A model generated the notes under the pieces. It ran no database searches and was not told the origin of the DNA. It worked only from the letters and a program-made list of their open reading frames with translations. The position numbers were made by a program, and so were the translations under genes. Shown here one piece after another: positions 49,251-60,607 of a stretch of 64,000 bases of DNA (position 1 is the first letter of the stretch; each line of letters starts with the position of its first letter). The stretch is from NCBI RefSeq assembly GCF_000143415.4, contig NW_003314401.1, positions 62,001 to 126,000 on the forward strand. Direction: 5' to 3'. The DNA is from Selaginella moellendorffii. Its lineage: Eukaryota > Streptophyta > Lycopodiopsida > Selaginellales > Selaginellaceae.

Positions 49251-51263
49251 TCACAGGTTTGTTCTCCACTTTTGAAATGTAGCCACAATCCTGGAATCTG
49301 AGAAAGCATCCCTCCTTGTAAACCTCCAGCTCGTCTTGCAGTACTCTTCCTTGAGTCTCTTACACTCCCAGAAACCATCCACATCCTTTGTGTACTTCTT
49401 CATCTCCCCCAGCGAATCAAACGCGTGGCAGAAGCCAAATCGAGCTGCCTTGCCGAGCCATTCCTCGGACCGCATAATCTCCCCGATGAGCCACATTGCT
49501 CTCGGATCGTCGGCATCGGCCGCCACCTTGAAGCATTCCAACGCCTGGTGCACATCCTGCTCTTGGAGCGCCAGCATTCCACTCACAAGCATTTCAGCCG
49601 CAAGCTCGGCTTTCCTTCCCCACACCTCGGCCTTGACGACGTCGCCACCCTCGAGAAACATGACACTGATGTCAACCATAGCATCGCTTCCACCCTCGTA
49701 CTTTGCTGCCGCGACGTAGCATTCCATGGCAGCCTCGAGCTTGCCTTGACGCCTGTACAGTCCGGCCAAGAACCGAAGCCCGTCAACGCTTTTCACGTAC
49801 CTCTTCCAGAAACGCTGCATGAGCTCGTCCGCGGCCGGGCTGGGCATGTAGCGGCTCGCCTCCAGCACCAGCTCGATCGATCGCAGCCTTGTGAAATCGA
49901 TGGAATTCAGAACGTCCACCTCATCCAGCCCCGCGGCAAGGAGAGAGAAGGAGAGCTTGTCCTGGACCACCTTGTGGCGAACCAGCTCAATCCAGACGCT
50001 GTTTGCGGTCTCGAACTCGTAGCAGTAGTCCATGCAAGTGAGCCACGAGGCTTTTGCGTAGGGGTCCGTCTCATTCACCAAGTTGAAGAAAGCCAAGCCC
50101 ATGTCCTTGCCCGCTCTCTGGAACCACATCTCCGCGCGGTCCATCTTGTTGCAAAGGCAGCACAGAGCTCCAGACAGTAGGCACTCGTCGGCCTCGATGA
50201 AGTCCAGGTATGCGTGTAAGCTCCACAGAGCTCGCCCCAGTTTGTTGCCACTCTCCGCGCTCCGCTTGGCCAGCTTCCGGAGCTGCTTGGGAAGCTCCTC
50301 CGAGTGCCGAGCGAGCAGCTTCTTCTCATTGTCGTTCAAGAGCACGGAGTAGAGTGGCGCGAGAGCCTGTGAGACGCCATACCCGGTGCTGGCCAGGCTC
50401 ACAAAATACGCGAGCTCGTTGAACTGCATGTCCGGGTAGCTCCCCAGTACCGGCCTGCTGGCGAAAGCCCGAGAGACGAACACCTGAGCAAATGGATTCC
50501 CCTCGTTGGCCAAGGCAAGCATGCATCCCCTGGCCACGGCTTGCCCCCTCTCCACCTTGATCCTGGCAATGAAGTACGTCGCTAGAGCCCTGAGCCTGCG
50601 ATCGCAGTCCAAGCTCATGGAGAGCGCCAACTCGAAATGCTGCTCCGCCACCTCCGGGTTTGCCTCGCATCCCAGTCCCTCGAGGAGAACCACGCCAAGG
50701 AAGAGTTGCTTCACCGAAGAGTGCTGGAGCTGGGAGATGAGCGCCAAGATGTCGCCGGTCGACTCGCCGCTGAGCAGCATCCCATACAAGCGCTTGCGGA
50801 CTTTAGTCAAGGCGGGATTCTCACCTTTGACGAACGCTGACCAGAGGTAAGCCACGTTCAACGCGTCGGCCTCGTCGTCCAAGTCTCCCGGAGCCTCGCA
50901 ACAGTAGACGCTCCCTGTCTGGTAATCGTACTCGATCTGGTCGATTCCGTGATAGCAGAGCAACCCGAGGCGTGCATTCAAGTCCTTGAGGATTTCTTCC
51001 TTGTTGAGGATTTCTCCCTTCTCGGGCGCCACTTCTGCGACCGCCAGGCTCGCTCGGAGCCCAAAGTCGAGCACCACCTGGCCAGGGCCGATGGAGCCCA
51101 GCGGCACGGTCTTCTTGAGCGAGCGGGCAACATCGTAGACAATTCGCCGGCGAAGGTGGCTGGTTAGCGTAGGGAAGTCCGCGCCCTCCAGCAAATCGAT
51201 AAGCCGGGCGTTGGAGGAGTCACCTACCTCAGCGCCCTCAATCTTCTCGGCCTCGCCCCCCAT
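49251..51263 (-). CDS. Single-exon protein with TPR/Sel1-like helical repeats, function unknown
   Basis: 670 residues from ATG 51263 (MGGEAEKIEGAEVGDSSNAR). The sequence is helical throughout with loosely repeated helix pairs of TPR/Sel1 type: ANPEVAEQHFELALSMSLDC, YRRQGKLEAAMECYVAAAKY, GGDVVKAEVWGRKAELAAEM, DVHQALECFKVAADADDPRA and EEWLGKAARFGFCHAFDSLG. No signal peptide, membrane helix or catalytic motif seen. N-terminal region LLEGADFPTLTSHLRRRIVY is not a family I recognise. It is probably a protein-protein interaction scaffold (inference). A decayed copy of its 3' end lies at 46921-47005, so it may belong to a duplicated, perhaps lineage-restricted family. Head-to-head with a PPR gene. 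Confidence 0.7.
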   Translation of the reverse strand: MGGEAEKIEGAEVGDSSNARLIDLLEGADFPTLTSHLRRRIVYDVARSLKKTVPLGSIGPGQVVLDFGLRASLAVAEVAPEKGEILNKEEILKDLNARLGLLCYHGIDQIEYDYQTGSVYCCEAPGDLDDEADALNVAYLWSAFVKGENPALTKVRKRLYGMLLSGESTGDILALISQLQHSSVKQLFLGVVLLEGLGCEANPEVAEQHFELALSMSLDCDRRLRALATYFIARIKVERGQAVARGCMLALANEGNPFAQVFVSRAFASRPVLGSYPDMQFNELAYFVSLASTGYGVSQALAPLYSVLLNDNEKKLLARHSEELPKQLRKLAKRSAESGNKLGRALWSLHAYLDFIEADECLLSGALCCLCNKMDRAEMWFQRAGKDMGLAFFNLVNETDPYAKASWLTCMDYCYEFETANSVWIELVRHKVVQDKLSFSLLAAGLDEVDVLNSIDFTRLRSIELVLEASRYMPSPAADELMQRFWKRYVKSVDGLRFLAGLYRRQGKLEAAMECYVAAAKYEGGSDAMVDISVMFLEGGDVVKAEVWGRKAELAAEMLVSGMLALQEQDVHQALECFKVAADADDPRAMWLIGEIMRSEEWLGKAARFGFCHAFDSLGEMKKYTKDVDGFWECKRLKEEYCKTSWRFTRRDAFSDSRIVATFQKWRTNL

Positions 51264-51804
51264 CGCACGCCAACGCCACGCCTCGAGCTCTCGAGCGCTG
51301 ATTTGGACTCTTATTGCGAGAGCTCCGTGTTTACCGAAGTTGCCGTGTGCTCACTGCCGGGCTTCCACGATCCAGCCGTCGCCGGACTTCTTGCAAGGGC
51401 TTCGACTTCCACGCACAAGCCAACAGTCGTCAGCGCGACCACTGTAGGGAGGAATTTGTACGAGCTTGACCCAATCGCGACGACGGCTTTCTCTCGCAGC
51501 CGATCCACCGGTGGTCTGGCTCCCACCATGCAGAAGGTAGCTCCTGACCATGCCAGGACGTTCCAGCTCGTGCAACTCAACCGTGTGACTCTCCGGGAAG
51601 CTCCGCCATACGTAGTCGAGAGTCGAGAGTCCACACTCTTACGTGACGACCACGGATAACGCATTTCCTCGCCAGATTTGTGCTCAGCCCTTCTGCTCAC
51701 GGGCAGGCGGTCCAGCAATCCAGGCGGCCCTCATCCTCTCTCGCGATCTATCCAAAACTCTGCTCTTGGCCTAGAAAGAATGTAGCTACTTACTATTTGT
51801 ATGG
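51264..51804. promoter_or_regulatory. Divergent promoter region, TPR-like protein/PPR
   Basis: 541 bp between start codons of divergent genes. Open frames of about 115-135 codons exist on both strands (51303-51718) but look like GC-rich leader sequence, and neither resembles a known family. Confidence 0.4.
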
Positions 51805-53421
51805 ATGGGAATGGAGAATTCGTCTAGCCGGAGCAAACTCCTCGCGCTTCTCAAGACGTGCGGCGATGCCAAGGATCTGTGCATGGGCAGGCAGCTCCAC
51901 GCCACCATCGCGCAAGGCGTGGTGGCGGAGGACACCTTTGTGGCAAATCTGCTGGTGCAAATGTATGGCAAGTGCGGGGACGTGGTGACTGCCCAACGCG
52001 TGTTTGACGTGATGCTCTCACCCAATGTTTTCTCATGGACGATGCTCATCACCGTCTACGCCCACAACGGCGACCTCGAGGCCGCCAAGCACGTCTTCGA
52101 CATCATGCCCAATAGGAACATCGTCGCCTGGAACACAATGGTGACAGCATATGCCCAGAACGGGCATCTGCTAGAAGCGAGGCTGGTGTTCGATCGAATG
52201 CCCAGATGGGATGTGGTCTCCTGGACGGCGATCCTCATCGCAAATGCCCTTCACGGTTTCCTCGACAGAGCTACCGGCGCGTTCAACTCCATGCCGGAGA
52301 AGAACCTCGTCTCTTGGACGGCGATGCTCTCTGGATATGCCCACCACGGGCATCTGGACGATGCCAAGCGGATCTTCGACGCAATGCCCGAGCGAAACCT
52401 CGTGTCCTGGAACACAATGTTGCAAGCTTTCGCCGAGTCCGGGCAATTGGAAGTGGCAAACTCGGTGTTTAAGTCCATGCCCGCATGGAACGTCCCGTCG
52501 TGGACGTGCATGCTAACAGCATATGCCCAAGCGGGGCGTATGGAAAAGTGTCGAGGCTTGTTCGAGTGTATGCCCGAGAGAGATCTCGTCTCGTGGACTG
52601 CGGTGGTGCAAGGTCACTCGGACAATGGCGACGTCGAGGGCGCAAAGTGTCTCTTCGATGCGATGCCCGGGAGAGACATCGTCTCCTGGAACGCGATGCT
52701 CCTTGCCTATGCCCAGGTTGGTCACGTCGAGCTCGCAGCTGGATTGTTTCACGCAATGCCCGAGTGGAGCTCCGTGTCGTGGGTGTCGATGCTCGAGGCT
52801 TTCAGGCAGGCGGGCGATCTCGAGAGAGCTCGCTCGTTCTTCTCCGCCATCTGCAATGGAGATGTTATCGTCTGGACTGCCATGATCGCAACGTACACTC
52901 AGATCGGAAGTGTGCATGGAGCGAAGGCCACTTTCGACTCCATGCCCGGGAGGCAAGACGACGTCGTTGCTTGGACTTCCATGGTTGCCTCGTACGCTCA
53001 CTTCGGCCTGAAGCACCAGTGCGAGGCCTTGTTTCGGGAGATGATTGCTCTCGGAATGACCCCGGACGGTGTCGTGTTCATGAGCCTGCTCGTCGGATGT
53101 AGTCACGGTGGCTTGACGGAGCAGGCGTGGGGCTGCTTTCGAACCATGGAGCACGACTACGGCGTGGTGCCACGGAAGGAGCACTACTGCTGCTTGGTTG
53201 ATATCCTGGGTCGATCTGGGAGGCTCAAGGAAGCCGAGGAGCTCACGGACACCATGCCTTTCCTGCCGTCTGGGATCGAGTGGGGAAGCCTGCTCGGGAG
53301 TTGTCAGCTCCATCGGAATTTCTTCCAGGGAGCTCGCGCTGGCGACCGGCTCAGTTCCTTTTTGAAGCAGCCCCGCGGGAGCTCACCGTCTCTTGAGGTT
53401 CTCACGGGTGCTGCTGCTTAA
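51805..53421 (+). CDS. Pentatricopeptide repeat protein (538 aa, no DYW domain)
   Basis: Single exon from ATG 51805 (MGMENSSSRSKLLALLKTCG). Opening unit GRQLHATIAQGVVAEDTFVA, then about eleven S-type units, for example NIVAWNTMVTAYAQNGHLLE, NLVSWTAMLSGYAHHGHLDD, DIVSWNAMLLAYAQVGHVEL and DVVAWTSMVASYAHFGLKHQ. The final L/E1-like part is GVVFMSLLVGCSHGGLTEQA, CCLVDILGRSGRLKEAEELT and EWGSLLGSCQLHRN, ending in a short Ser/Gly tail. No E2 or DYW domain. Its stop codon is 13 bp from the stop codon of the convergent PRAF gene. Confidence 0.9.
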   Translation: MGMENSSSRSKLLALLKTCGDAKDLCMGRQLHATIAQGVVAEDTFVANLLVQMYGKCGDVVTAQRVFDVMLSPNVFSWTMLITVYAHNGDLEAAKHVFDIMPNRNIVAWNTMVTAYAQNGHLLEARLVFDRMPRWDVVSWTAILIANALHGFLDRATGAFNSMPEKNLVSWTAMLSGYAHHGHLDDAKRIFDAMPERNLVSWNTMLQAFAESGQLEVANSVFKSMPAWNVPSWTCMLTAYAQAGRMEKCRGLFECMPERDLVSWTAVVQGHSDNGDVEGAKCLFDAMPGRDIVSWNAMLLAYAQVGHVELAAGLFHAMPEWSSVSWVSMLEAFRQAGDLERARSFFSAICNGDVIVWTAMIATYTQIGSVHGAKATFDSMPGRQDDVVAWTSMVASYAHFGLKHQCEALFREMIALGMTPDGVVFMSLLVGCSHGGLTEQAWGCFRTMEHDYGVVPRKEHYCCLVDILGRSGRLKEAEELTDTMPFLPSGIEWGSLLGSCQLHRNFFQGARAGDRLSSFLKQPRGSSPSLEVLTGAAA

Positions 53422-53434
53422 GCTGCTCCGGGAC

Positions 53435-56400
53435 TCACGTCGGGTTCTTCGAGGTGTTGGAGGTTCTTATGATGCTGTACTGCTGATGAACTCTCACTCG
53501 GTTGTCTTGCCACCATTGCTCGGCTTCCTTCTCGCTGAAGCGCCTACGACTGGCAGTCGACATGAACACAGACTCAGTCTTCACCTTTGTATAAAAGATT
53601 GTATGTATACCTGAATCTCACGCGCTTCAAATCCCTTCCACCGCCGGGAGCTAAGGCCAAGGTTATGTAAACTCCTGCCTGGTCTTGCTCCACCCATTCT
53701 TCGGGACCAGAACCAAGAACAAGTTTGTCTACCGTTGTATCCGTGGCGCTGTTGGAAGACGTCGGACTCGTCTGGAGTCTCAAGTCGATCTCTGCTTCTG
53801 GTGCTGGGAAGTGCCGACCATTTGGCACTTCTTGTCTTTGCTGCTGCCGACGTGCGCTTGGCATTCGCTCTGCAAGCTCCTTGAGCTGCAAATGTGCGTC
53901 AGGAGAAGCTTGCCCGAGTGTGCACAAGTTACAAACGTACCTCAACTGTGAGAGACTTGATAACCTCTTTAGCTGCTCTGCATTTGGCAGTTTCTTCTCC
54001 AGCAAGAAGCACAGCTTCTTGCACCTTTTGAGCACCTCGTCGCAGCTCCCTTTCACGTTGTTCATATTTACTCGTCAGCGTGCTAATCTGCTCGGGAGAG
54101 AGAATTAAGTTATGATTAGAAGCAAGAAAACAAAAAGCAAACGTGTACCACGCCCGCACCTGCGTCTTCAAATGTAGAACCTCTTGCCGTGACAGCTCGA
54201 GTTTCTTCTGGAGCTCGTCAGGTCCATTTCCAGGGGGAGCAAGGCCAGCGGATGTGGGAGTTGGAGTAGCCGACCTGGGAGGACTGGGCTTGGCTGAAAC
54301 AGCCTTACGTTCTGGAATTGCTGTGGGAATGTTGATGACTGTCTGGTGTTTAGCGGCAAAGTCGTCTGTGTTCCTGCTGTTACCGTAGTATCCAACTTGT
54401 TTCATCTCTATCGGTTTCGAGGCTCTGATAAGCGGCCTCTCCCTGCCATCCATGTACTTGCGGCTCTTTCTGGCGACCTCTTCGCTGGCACTTCTCTCCA
54501 GCTTAGCGAGGCACGGTTCACAGACACGGTATGCCTTGGACGGGTTGGGAGCCAGCGATGCTCTGAAGGCCTTTTTAGAACTGCAGGAATGGCAGTAGGC
54601 CAGACCGCAGTTGTAACAGTTGTGACGTTTCCTGGTGAAGCCAAACGCCTGCTTGCAACCAGAACACACGGACTGATCGGCATCCGAGACTGGCTTGTGC
54701 AAGCAGATGACTGCTGTGAAGCTCGATCCACACGCAACAGTTTTCACTTGCTTGTCTCGCAGAGCCTCCACCAGTGTCGGCGCGGTCCTGTCCTCAACGT
54801 CACCGTGTCCCAGCCTTCCATTCGCTCCTTTTCCCCATGTGTAGATTTCCGTCTTTGATGACAATGCAGCTACGTGATGAGCACCACAGCCAATCTCTTC
54901 AACGAACGTTCTTGCGAGTTCGCCATCCACCATCCCTGGCACCTTCCCGTCGGCTTTGGGATTTCCTAGCTGCCCATAAATGGTACTTCCCATAGTAAAA
55001 ACTCGCCCAGACGTTGTTAGTGCCACCGTAAGGCTGTGCCCGCAAGCAACCTGCCGGAAGTTGTAGTCGACGAGAGCAGCCACGCAAGTTGGAACGAGCT
55101 TTTGCTCTTTGTCCCCGTGCCCCAGCCGATACTTGTCACCATCGCCCCAGGTGAAGAGTTTTCCCGACGAGCATGAAGTAGCACTCGAGTAGCCAACGAT
55201 AACTTCCACCACGGCTGCCGTGTGCCATATGCCGCAAGCAGCTCTCACGGTCTTCAAGCCTTTGAGGGACTCGACCTCCTTCGGTATAGCCAGATTTCTC
55301 TTGTCTCCGTGACCAAGCACTCCAAAAGTTCCATCTCCAAACGTGAAAAGCTGGCCCGCAGAAGAAACCAGAGCAGTGTGCCAGGCTCCGCATGCGATGG
55401 AAGATATACGGACTCCTTCCAGCGGAGAGCTCATCCGCTTCGGCATCCAGTGACTTACTGGATTGCTGTGTCCTACAAGTCCTCCACTCTGTGCATCAGC
55501 CCCCCAGGTGTAGAGTTCCCCCGAGAGTGTTACGGCGCACGTATGAAAGTCGCCACAGGCGACAAGCTCGGTGTTGACACCCGCTAAAGCCTGCACGAGT
55601 TGAGGCTCTGAAACATCTACGTCGATGCCGTGCCCGAGCCTGCCTCCATACTCTTCACCCCAGCAGAACACATCCCCTTGCTTGGTGACTAGAGCAGCAT
55701 GTCTGCTGCCGCAGGCTATACTGCTTACATCCAGCACCACAGCCGCCTGGAGGGCCTTTGGAACGAGCGAATCTACTCTGCTCCCTGCACCAGACGTAAG
55801 CTTGCAAACGCCACCACCTAAGAAGCCTTCTCCGGCACCTTCACCCCAGATGAAAACATCGCCTAAAGCATCACTGTCTTCTGGACCCGAGCCTTGGCTG
55901 GAAGAGCTTACGGCGCTTGACATGCTTACTCGAAACGCATCCGCCAGTGAGACACTTCTGCCCTGTGCATTCAAGCTTTCCTCGGACGCCAGTGAGTCTG
56001 ATTTGGCTGACTCCACTGACTGAAGCTCTCCAGTTGATGCTGTCTTGAACAAGCTCGGGCTTCCATATGGACTGCGATTGAAGCTATCCTGCAAGAAAGA
56101 GGGAGCAGATCAACTCGGGTAGAAAGAACGAGCTCGCAACGTTCAAACTTACATATGAGTTTAGCGGAGAATCTCTTAGTGCTCGGCCTAGGGGACTGTT
56201 CACGTCTGATAGGGTGCCTTCGCTTTTATTGTCCACCTTTAGAGTGCGATTACTGGAGACACGGGCCTTGAGGCCCACGAACCAGACCTCGGCCTCATCC
56301 TTGTCCTTGCAAATCTGAAACAATATGTTAAAACCAGTCACTTCAAAGCAATTCACTCATCAAAGCATCTACCAGATCGAGCGATCTCTCCTCGCCACCA

Positions 56401-56934
56401 CTACCGTAAATCAGAGAAAAAGACTGGTACTCCTTCTCGGGTCGAGGATATCTCTGAAAGTTGGCCTGTACGAGAAGACAATGCATTAAGTTGTAGGTTG
56501 TGGAAAGATGCAATGTCCACTCACAGTTCTCTGGCCGGGAATGATTTTTGTGACCGCATCCAGCCTGAGCTGCCTCTCCTTTCGTCCCGAGAACCAGATG
56601 AGAGTGGTTTCGTCCTGGAGAAGAGAGAAGCCAAGCCTGAGGAAGCGAAACAAAGCAAGAAAAAACGGAAGAAAACCACTTACATTGGAGAGCCGGAAGG
56701 GAGCAAACTTTGGCCGGCCTCGACGCCCATACTTGAGAAGCTGAGACCCCTTCTTCAGTGCAATAATAGCCTGCTCGAGCAGCGACAAAGAAAAAAGGAA
56801 GCGTCATTGATGGAGCGATGGCAAGCTCTAGTCGAGAAAAATTCGTGGTTGCATTTGAAACGAGAATTGAATGCTTTTTATACCTGCTCGACGTCCCTGT
56901 CCAGGCTCGCAGCTCCACAACGTGCCAATTCCAT
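53435..56934 (-). CDS. PRAF protein: PH, RCC1 repeats, FYVE, coiled coil, BRX
   Basis: Plant-specific PRAF family: membrane-lipid binding plus an RCC1 propeller, with proposed GTPase-exchange activity (family knowledge). ATG 56934 gives MELARCGAASLDRDVEQ in a 51-nt exon spliced to the PH domain (AIIALKKGSQLLKYGRRGRP, ETTLIWFSGRKERQLRLDAV, ICKDKDEAEVWFVGLKA). RCC1 repeats span about 54760-55860 (CWGEEYGGRLGHGID, FTWGDGDKYRLGHGDKEQKL). FYVE domain has CSGCKQAFGFTRKRHNCYNC, the PRAF variant of the usual R(R/K)HHCR motif. A coiled coil follows, then BRX: EEWVEQDQAGVYITLALAPG joined across intron 53550-53610 to RRRFSEKEAEQWWQDNRVRV. TGA 53435-53437. About eight introns. Confidence 0.92.
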
Positions 56935-57968
56935 TCAGCCTCCGAGTGGAATACCATGACCGATGCCGCCCGACACCTTCTCGATCGATCCTCTTTCCTA
57001 CCAGGCGAGGAGCTCCGGGCAACACAAATCCCGCTGGCGACACAAGAATCGCCGGGCGAACCGTGCGAGAAATCTCCCCCAAAAATCCGCGCACAGTGCC
57101 GCCATGGGAATTCAAGACCTAGCGGCAGCGCGAGCATCCAGCTCCAATCACGCACCCCAGCGCTCCAGAAATCTCCCAGGAGTCAAAGAATGCGCGCCTT
57201 GCGCTTTCTTTCTTTCTTTCTTTCTTCTCTCTCTCTCTCTCTCTCGGTCGCCCATGTCAAAAAGAAAAAAAGCAAAAGAGCCCTCGGGTACAAGCGCGAT
57301 CCTGACCGTCCAACCGCATCAGCTTATCTCTCTACTATATGGAGTACGTATACAAATACGAATGGGGCTGGCCAATCAGGGCATGCCCAGCCATGCATGC
57401 ATCGCATCATTGATTGGCGCGATACTTTTTAGACCGCACTCCCATGTCCCAAGATATGAATATATATAAAAACTATAGTGTATAAATGGAAATGAAAATG
57501 GAAGAACCTTTGAGGCAATGAGAAAAGCCCATCATAGAAACGACGATCCAGATGCATCCAATCAATCCAACCCCACAAAAGCATATAGCCATAGCCCTGT
57601 ACTTGGAGGGCATCATTTTTGTCACTCCACATTTCGATTGTTCTATTCCCTTCCATTTTGAAGATGAAGATCTCCCTTGACAAGATAAAGTTCGTTTGCA
57701 AGAATGAAATAAAGCTCGAACGATCATTAGCTTTGGCTAGTGCAATTTCTCAGCCTGGGCATTTGCTGCGAATTCTTTCATGGCCGAGCATCTTTAGACG
57801 ACAGCATTTTTATCACACCAAATCCAATTGTTCCATTTCCTCTCTTTGAGAAGGCAAGCTTCGCCAAAATTAAGAAAGAACGATCACTAGCTTAATGGAA
57901 ACATGGCCTCCTGCAGTTAACCAGCCTAGGCATTTGCTGCCGAGTCTTTCATGGCCGAGGATCTCTCG
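56935..57968. other. Spacer between PRAF and first SDE3-like gene
   Basis: Holds the PRAF promoter/leader (nearest 56934), a CT-rich stretch at about 57205-57247, and diverged tandem repeats next to the helicase 3' end (separate entry). No gene recognised. Confidence 0.5.
57610..57968. repeat. Two diverged tandem units downstream of SDE3-like copy 1
   Basis: Unit A (about 57610-57790) and unit B (about 57801-57968) share, in order, a GCAT..TTTTT(G/A)TCAC segment, ATTGTTC, GAACGATCA(T/C)TAGCTT, CAGCCT(G/A)GGCATTTGCTG and TTTCATGGCCGAG. The last segment also occurs at 61655-61690 beside helicase copy 2. Period is 170-190 bp because of indels. Confidence 0.65.
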
Positions 57969-60607
57969 CTAGACTGCTTCGCGCCATGGCTGGTCCTTAG
58001 CTTCATCGTCGCTGGTCTCCAGGTAGTCAGGAATATTGCCAGCGGCGTCGGGTGATGGAATCGGGCAGCCAGTGTATGATCCATTCCGGATGCAATAGCG
58101 CAGGAACTCGTTCCAGTGCTCGTTCTGCCAAAGCATACGTTAGAAAAACCATGTTTTGAGATGAAACACGCACCTTGGAGAGGATGCCCGGGTTGCCCAC
58201 GACGACGAGCAGCGCTTGCGGGCGAGTGATGGCCACATTGAAGCGCTTGGGATTGAACAAGAAGCCCAGGTTGAACTTCTTGTCGTGCCCCAGGAACTCC
58301 AGTGACGAGCGGACGGTGCTCACGATAATGGCACGCTTCTCCTGGCCCTGGAACTCCTCCACGCTTCCAACTTTGATCTCTGCGAGCCTCTCTTTCGATA
58401 AGGAGCCTTTGATCTTCTGGACCTGCTTGCGGTATGGTGTGATGATCCCGATCTCCGTTGGCAAGGGCTTGTTCCTCCTCATATCCCTCAGGCTTCTCAC
58501 CACCTCCATCACTTTGCTCACTTCCTCTGGATTGAACCACGACGGACTATTGCCCTCCCGCGAGTCTTTGCCTTCCACGCCAATGAAGAGGACTGGGAAT
58601 TTCTTGTTTGGAAGCCAGTCCCACTCGCACAAGGAGCGAGAGAACTCTCCAGCACAAGGAACCAGTTCGCCCTGGTAAAAGAGCCTTGACGGTAGATCCA
58701 AGATGCTGGGATGCGAGCGATAGTTTCTCACGAGCTTCGTCACCATTTCCTTCTTGAAGGGAGGGGTGTAAGGCGGCGAGGATATGAGACGCTCCAGGAA
58801 CGACTTGCTGAGGCCGAACTTGTCCGCCAGCGACGACCGGATCACGGGGCCGAGCTGCTGATGATCCCCCGCAAGAACAAGCACGGTGCTTGGGGCCGCA
58901 AAGTTGATGGCCGCCACCATCGCCTCGGGCTCGGTTGCCTGGCCAGATTCGTCCAGAAAGATGTGAGAAAAGTGATCGGCGGGAACACCCCGAGAGTGGA
59001 GCATCGAGGCACTGAGACATGTCGTGACGACGACCTGGAAAGACATGAGCTTCTCTCGACTCGGGCAATCGGCAGACTGGCTGTCATCACCGGCACCAAA
59101 ACCATTGGAGAATTCCTTCACTTTGTCAGGGATGTCGGCGAGTGAGCGCGTGAAAGCATTGAGACGGAGCATGTGTCGGTTTTCCACGAACTTGGCCAGG
59201 CGCTCGAGCAAGAGGTCCGAGGCATTGTTGGAGGGAGCACAGGCCAAGATGACAGCGTCCTTGTTGTGGCGACGGACTTGCAAGATGGCCTCGACCACCG
59301 TCACGGTTTTGCCAGTGCCTGGTGGACCGAAGACGATGTATGGCGGAGCACCTCTCTTTGCGACGATCTCTTGCACCGCAGACATCTGTTCTTCGTTGAG
59401 CGAACCACGGCTCATGGGATGGAACCTCAGCGGTGGTGGTGGTGATGGCGAGATGATCGAGCTTGGAAACACGAACATGTTGCAAAGCTGGGGAGAAATG
59501 CGGGCGACTGCATGGTGGCATCGCCTCAAGTTGGATCTGGAGAAGGAAAACCGGACGTCCAAACGGGTGCCCTGGATGAACACCCGGTGGAAATCGTTGG
59601 CAAACGTGAGGAAAACCTCCTCGGCAGTAACTCGGTGTACACATCCCTTCATTTCAAAGCGATATCAACAACTTGGTCTAGAAGCACACACATACTTACT
59701 TCGTATTCCTTGTCTTGCGTACCGGCAAGCCTCACGTAGATTCGATCCCTGTAGATCACGGAAGGTCGTCTCTCGGCAAGGCCGAGCACTTTCAAAACGA
59801 GGAACCTATCGGTGCTTTGCCTCATTGTCACGTTTTCCATGTCATAGGCTCGGATATCATACTGCGCAAAAAACCAACCAAGCTCGTGTGATCATCAAGA
59901 CCAAACCATAAGATTACCTCCATTTGGTACTCTTCGGCATAGAGAAGCGTCGCGAAGTAGCGGGCGTAAGTCGCAGGCGAGAGGCCGTCGTTGAATACCC
60001 GCGGAGTGATCTTCTTTTGGAAGTCCCTCCTCACACCAGCAGGCATCCAAAATGGTGGTAGAACAACCTCAAACTTGGGTGCCGGTGGCGAGACGCCAGG
60101 AACAATGTCGCGAGATCGAGGTATCCTCTTGGGCTTGGGCCTGCGATACGGAGCCGTCGGCCGCGAATCCTTGGAAACTTCATCGTCTCCGGTGGCCTCG
60201 ATGTGCTGCACGACTCTCCACGCCGGTTGCAAGTCGCACAGGATCCTGGCCGGGTAGTAGCCAACTTCGCGGGGAGAGAAGGTGATGGTGAAGGAGACAT
60301 GGCTCCCGGGCTGTAGCCGAATGGATCGGACGAAGTCCAAGCTCCTGCTGCTCGAGGAAGACGATGCTATCACCTCGGAGCCGGTGAGCGCGAGGCCGTG
60401 GAAGCCTCTGAGCGTGCCCGATGCAGCGATGCGCACCGCCCGCAACACGACCCCATCGTCGCTACCGTTGATCACCACGACGTTGGCGCTGATCGACTGG
60501 CCGACCATGACGCTCTTGGGCTCACCATTGGCATCCACCGGGAATGGCTGCGTGATGAAAATGCCGCTCTCGCCCGCCGCCACCACCGCGAGCTTCGTCT
60601 TGCCCAT
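57969..60607 (-). CDS. SDE3-like (MOV10-type) superfamily 1 RNA helicase, copy 1
   Basis: SDE3-type helicases act with Argonaute/RDR proteins in RNA silencing (family knowledge). Start ATG 60607 (MGKTKLAVVAAGESGIFITQ). The N-terminal part has immunoglobulin-like beta segments (LQPGSHVSFTITFSPREVGY), then VLPPFWMPAGVRRDFQK. Introns near 59863-59919 and 59648-59698 lead to the helicase core: motif I FGPPGTGKTVTVVEAILQ, Ia ILACAPSNNASDLLLERL, II DESGQATEPEAM, III LAGDHQQLGPVIR, then LVRNYRSHPSILDLPSRLFY, V VGSVEEFQGQEKRAIIVSTV and VI FNVAITRPQALLVVVGNP. The last exon NEHWNEFLRYCIRNGSYTGC ends at TAG 57969-57971. All helicase motifs are intact. No obvious GW-repeat AGO hook is seen in the short C-terminus. 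Confidence 0.92.
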
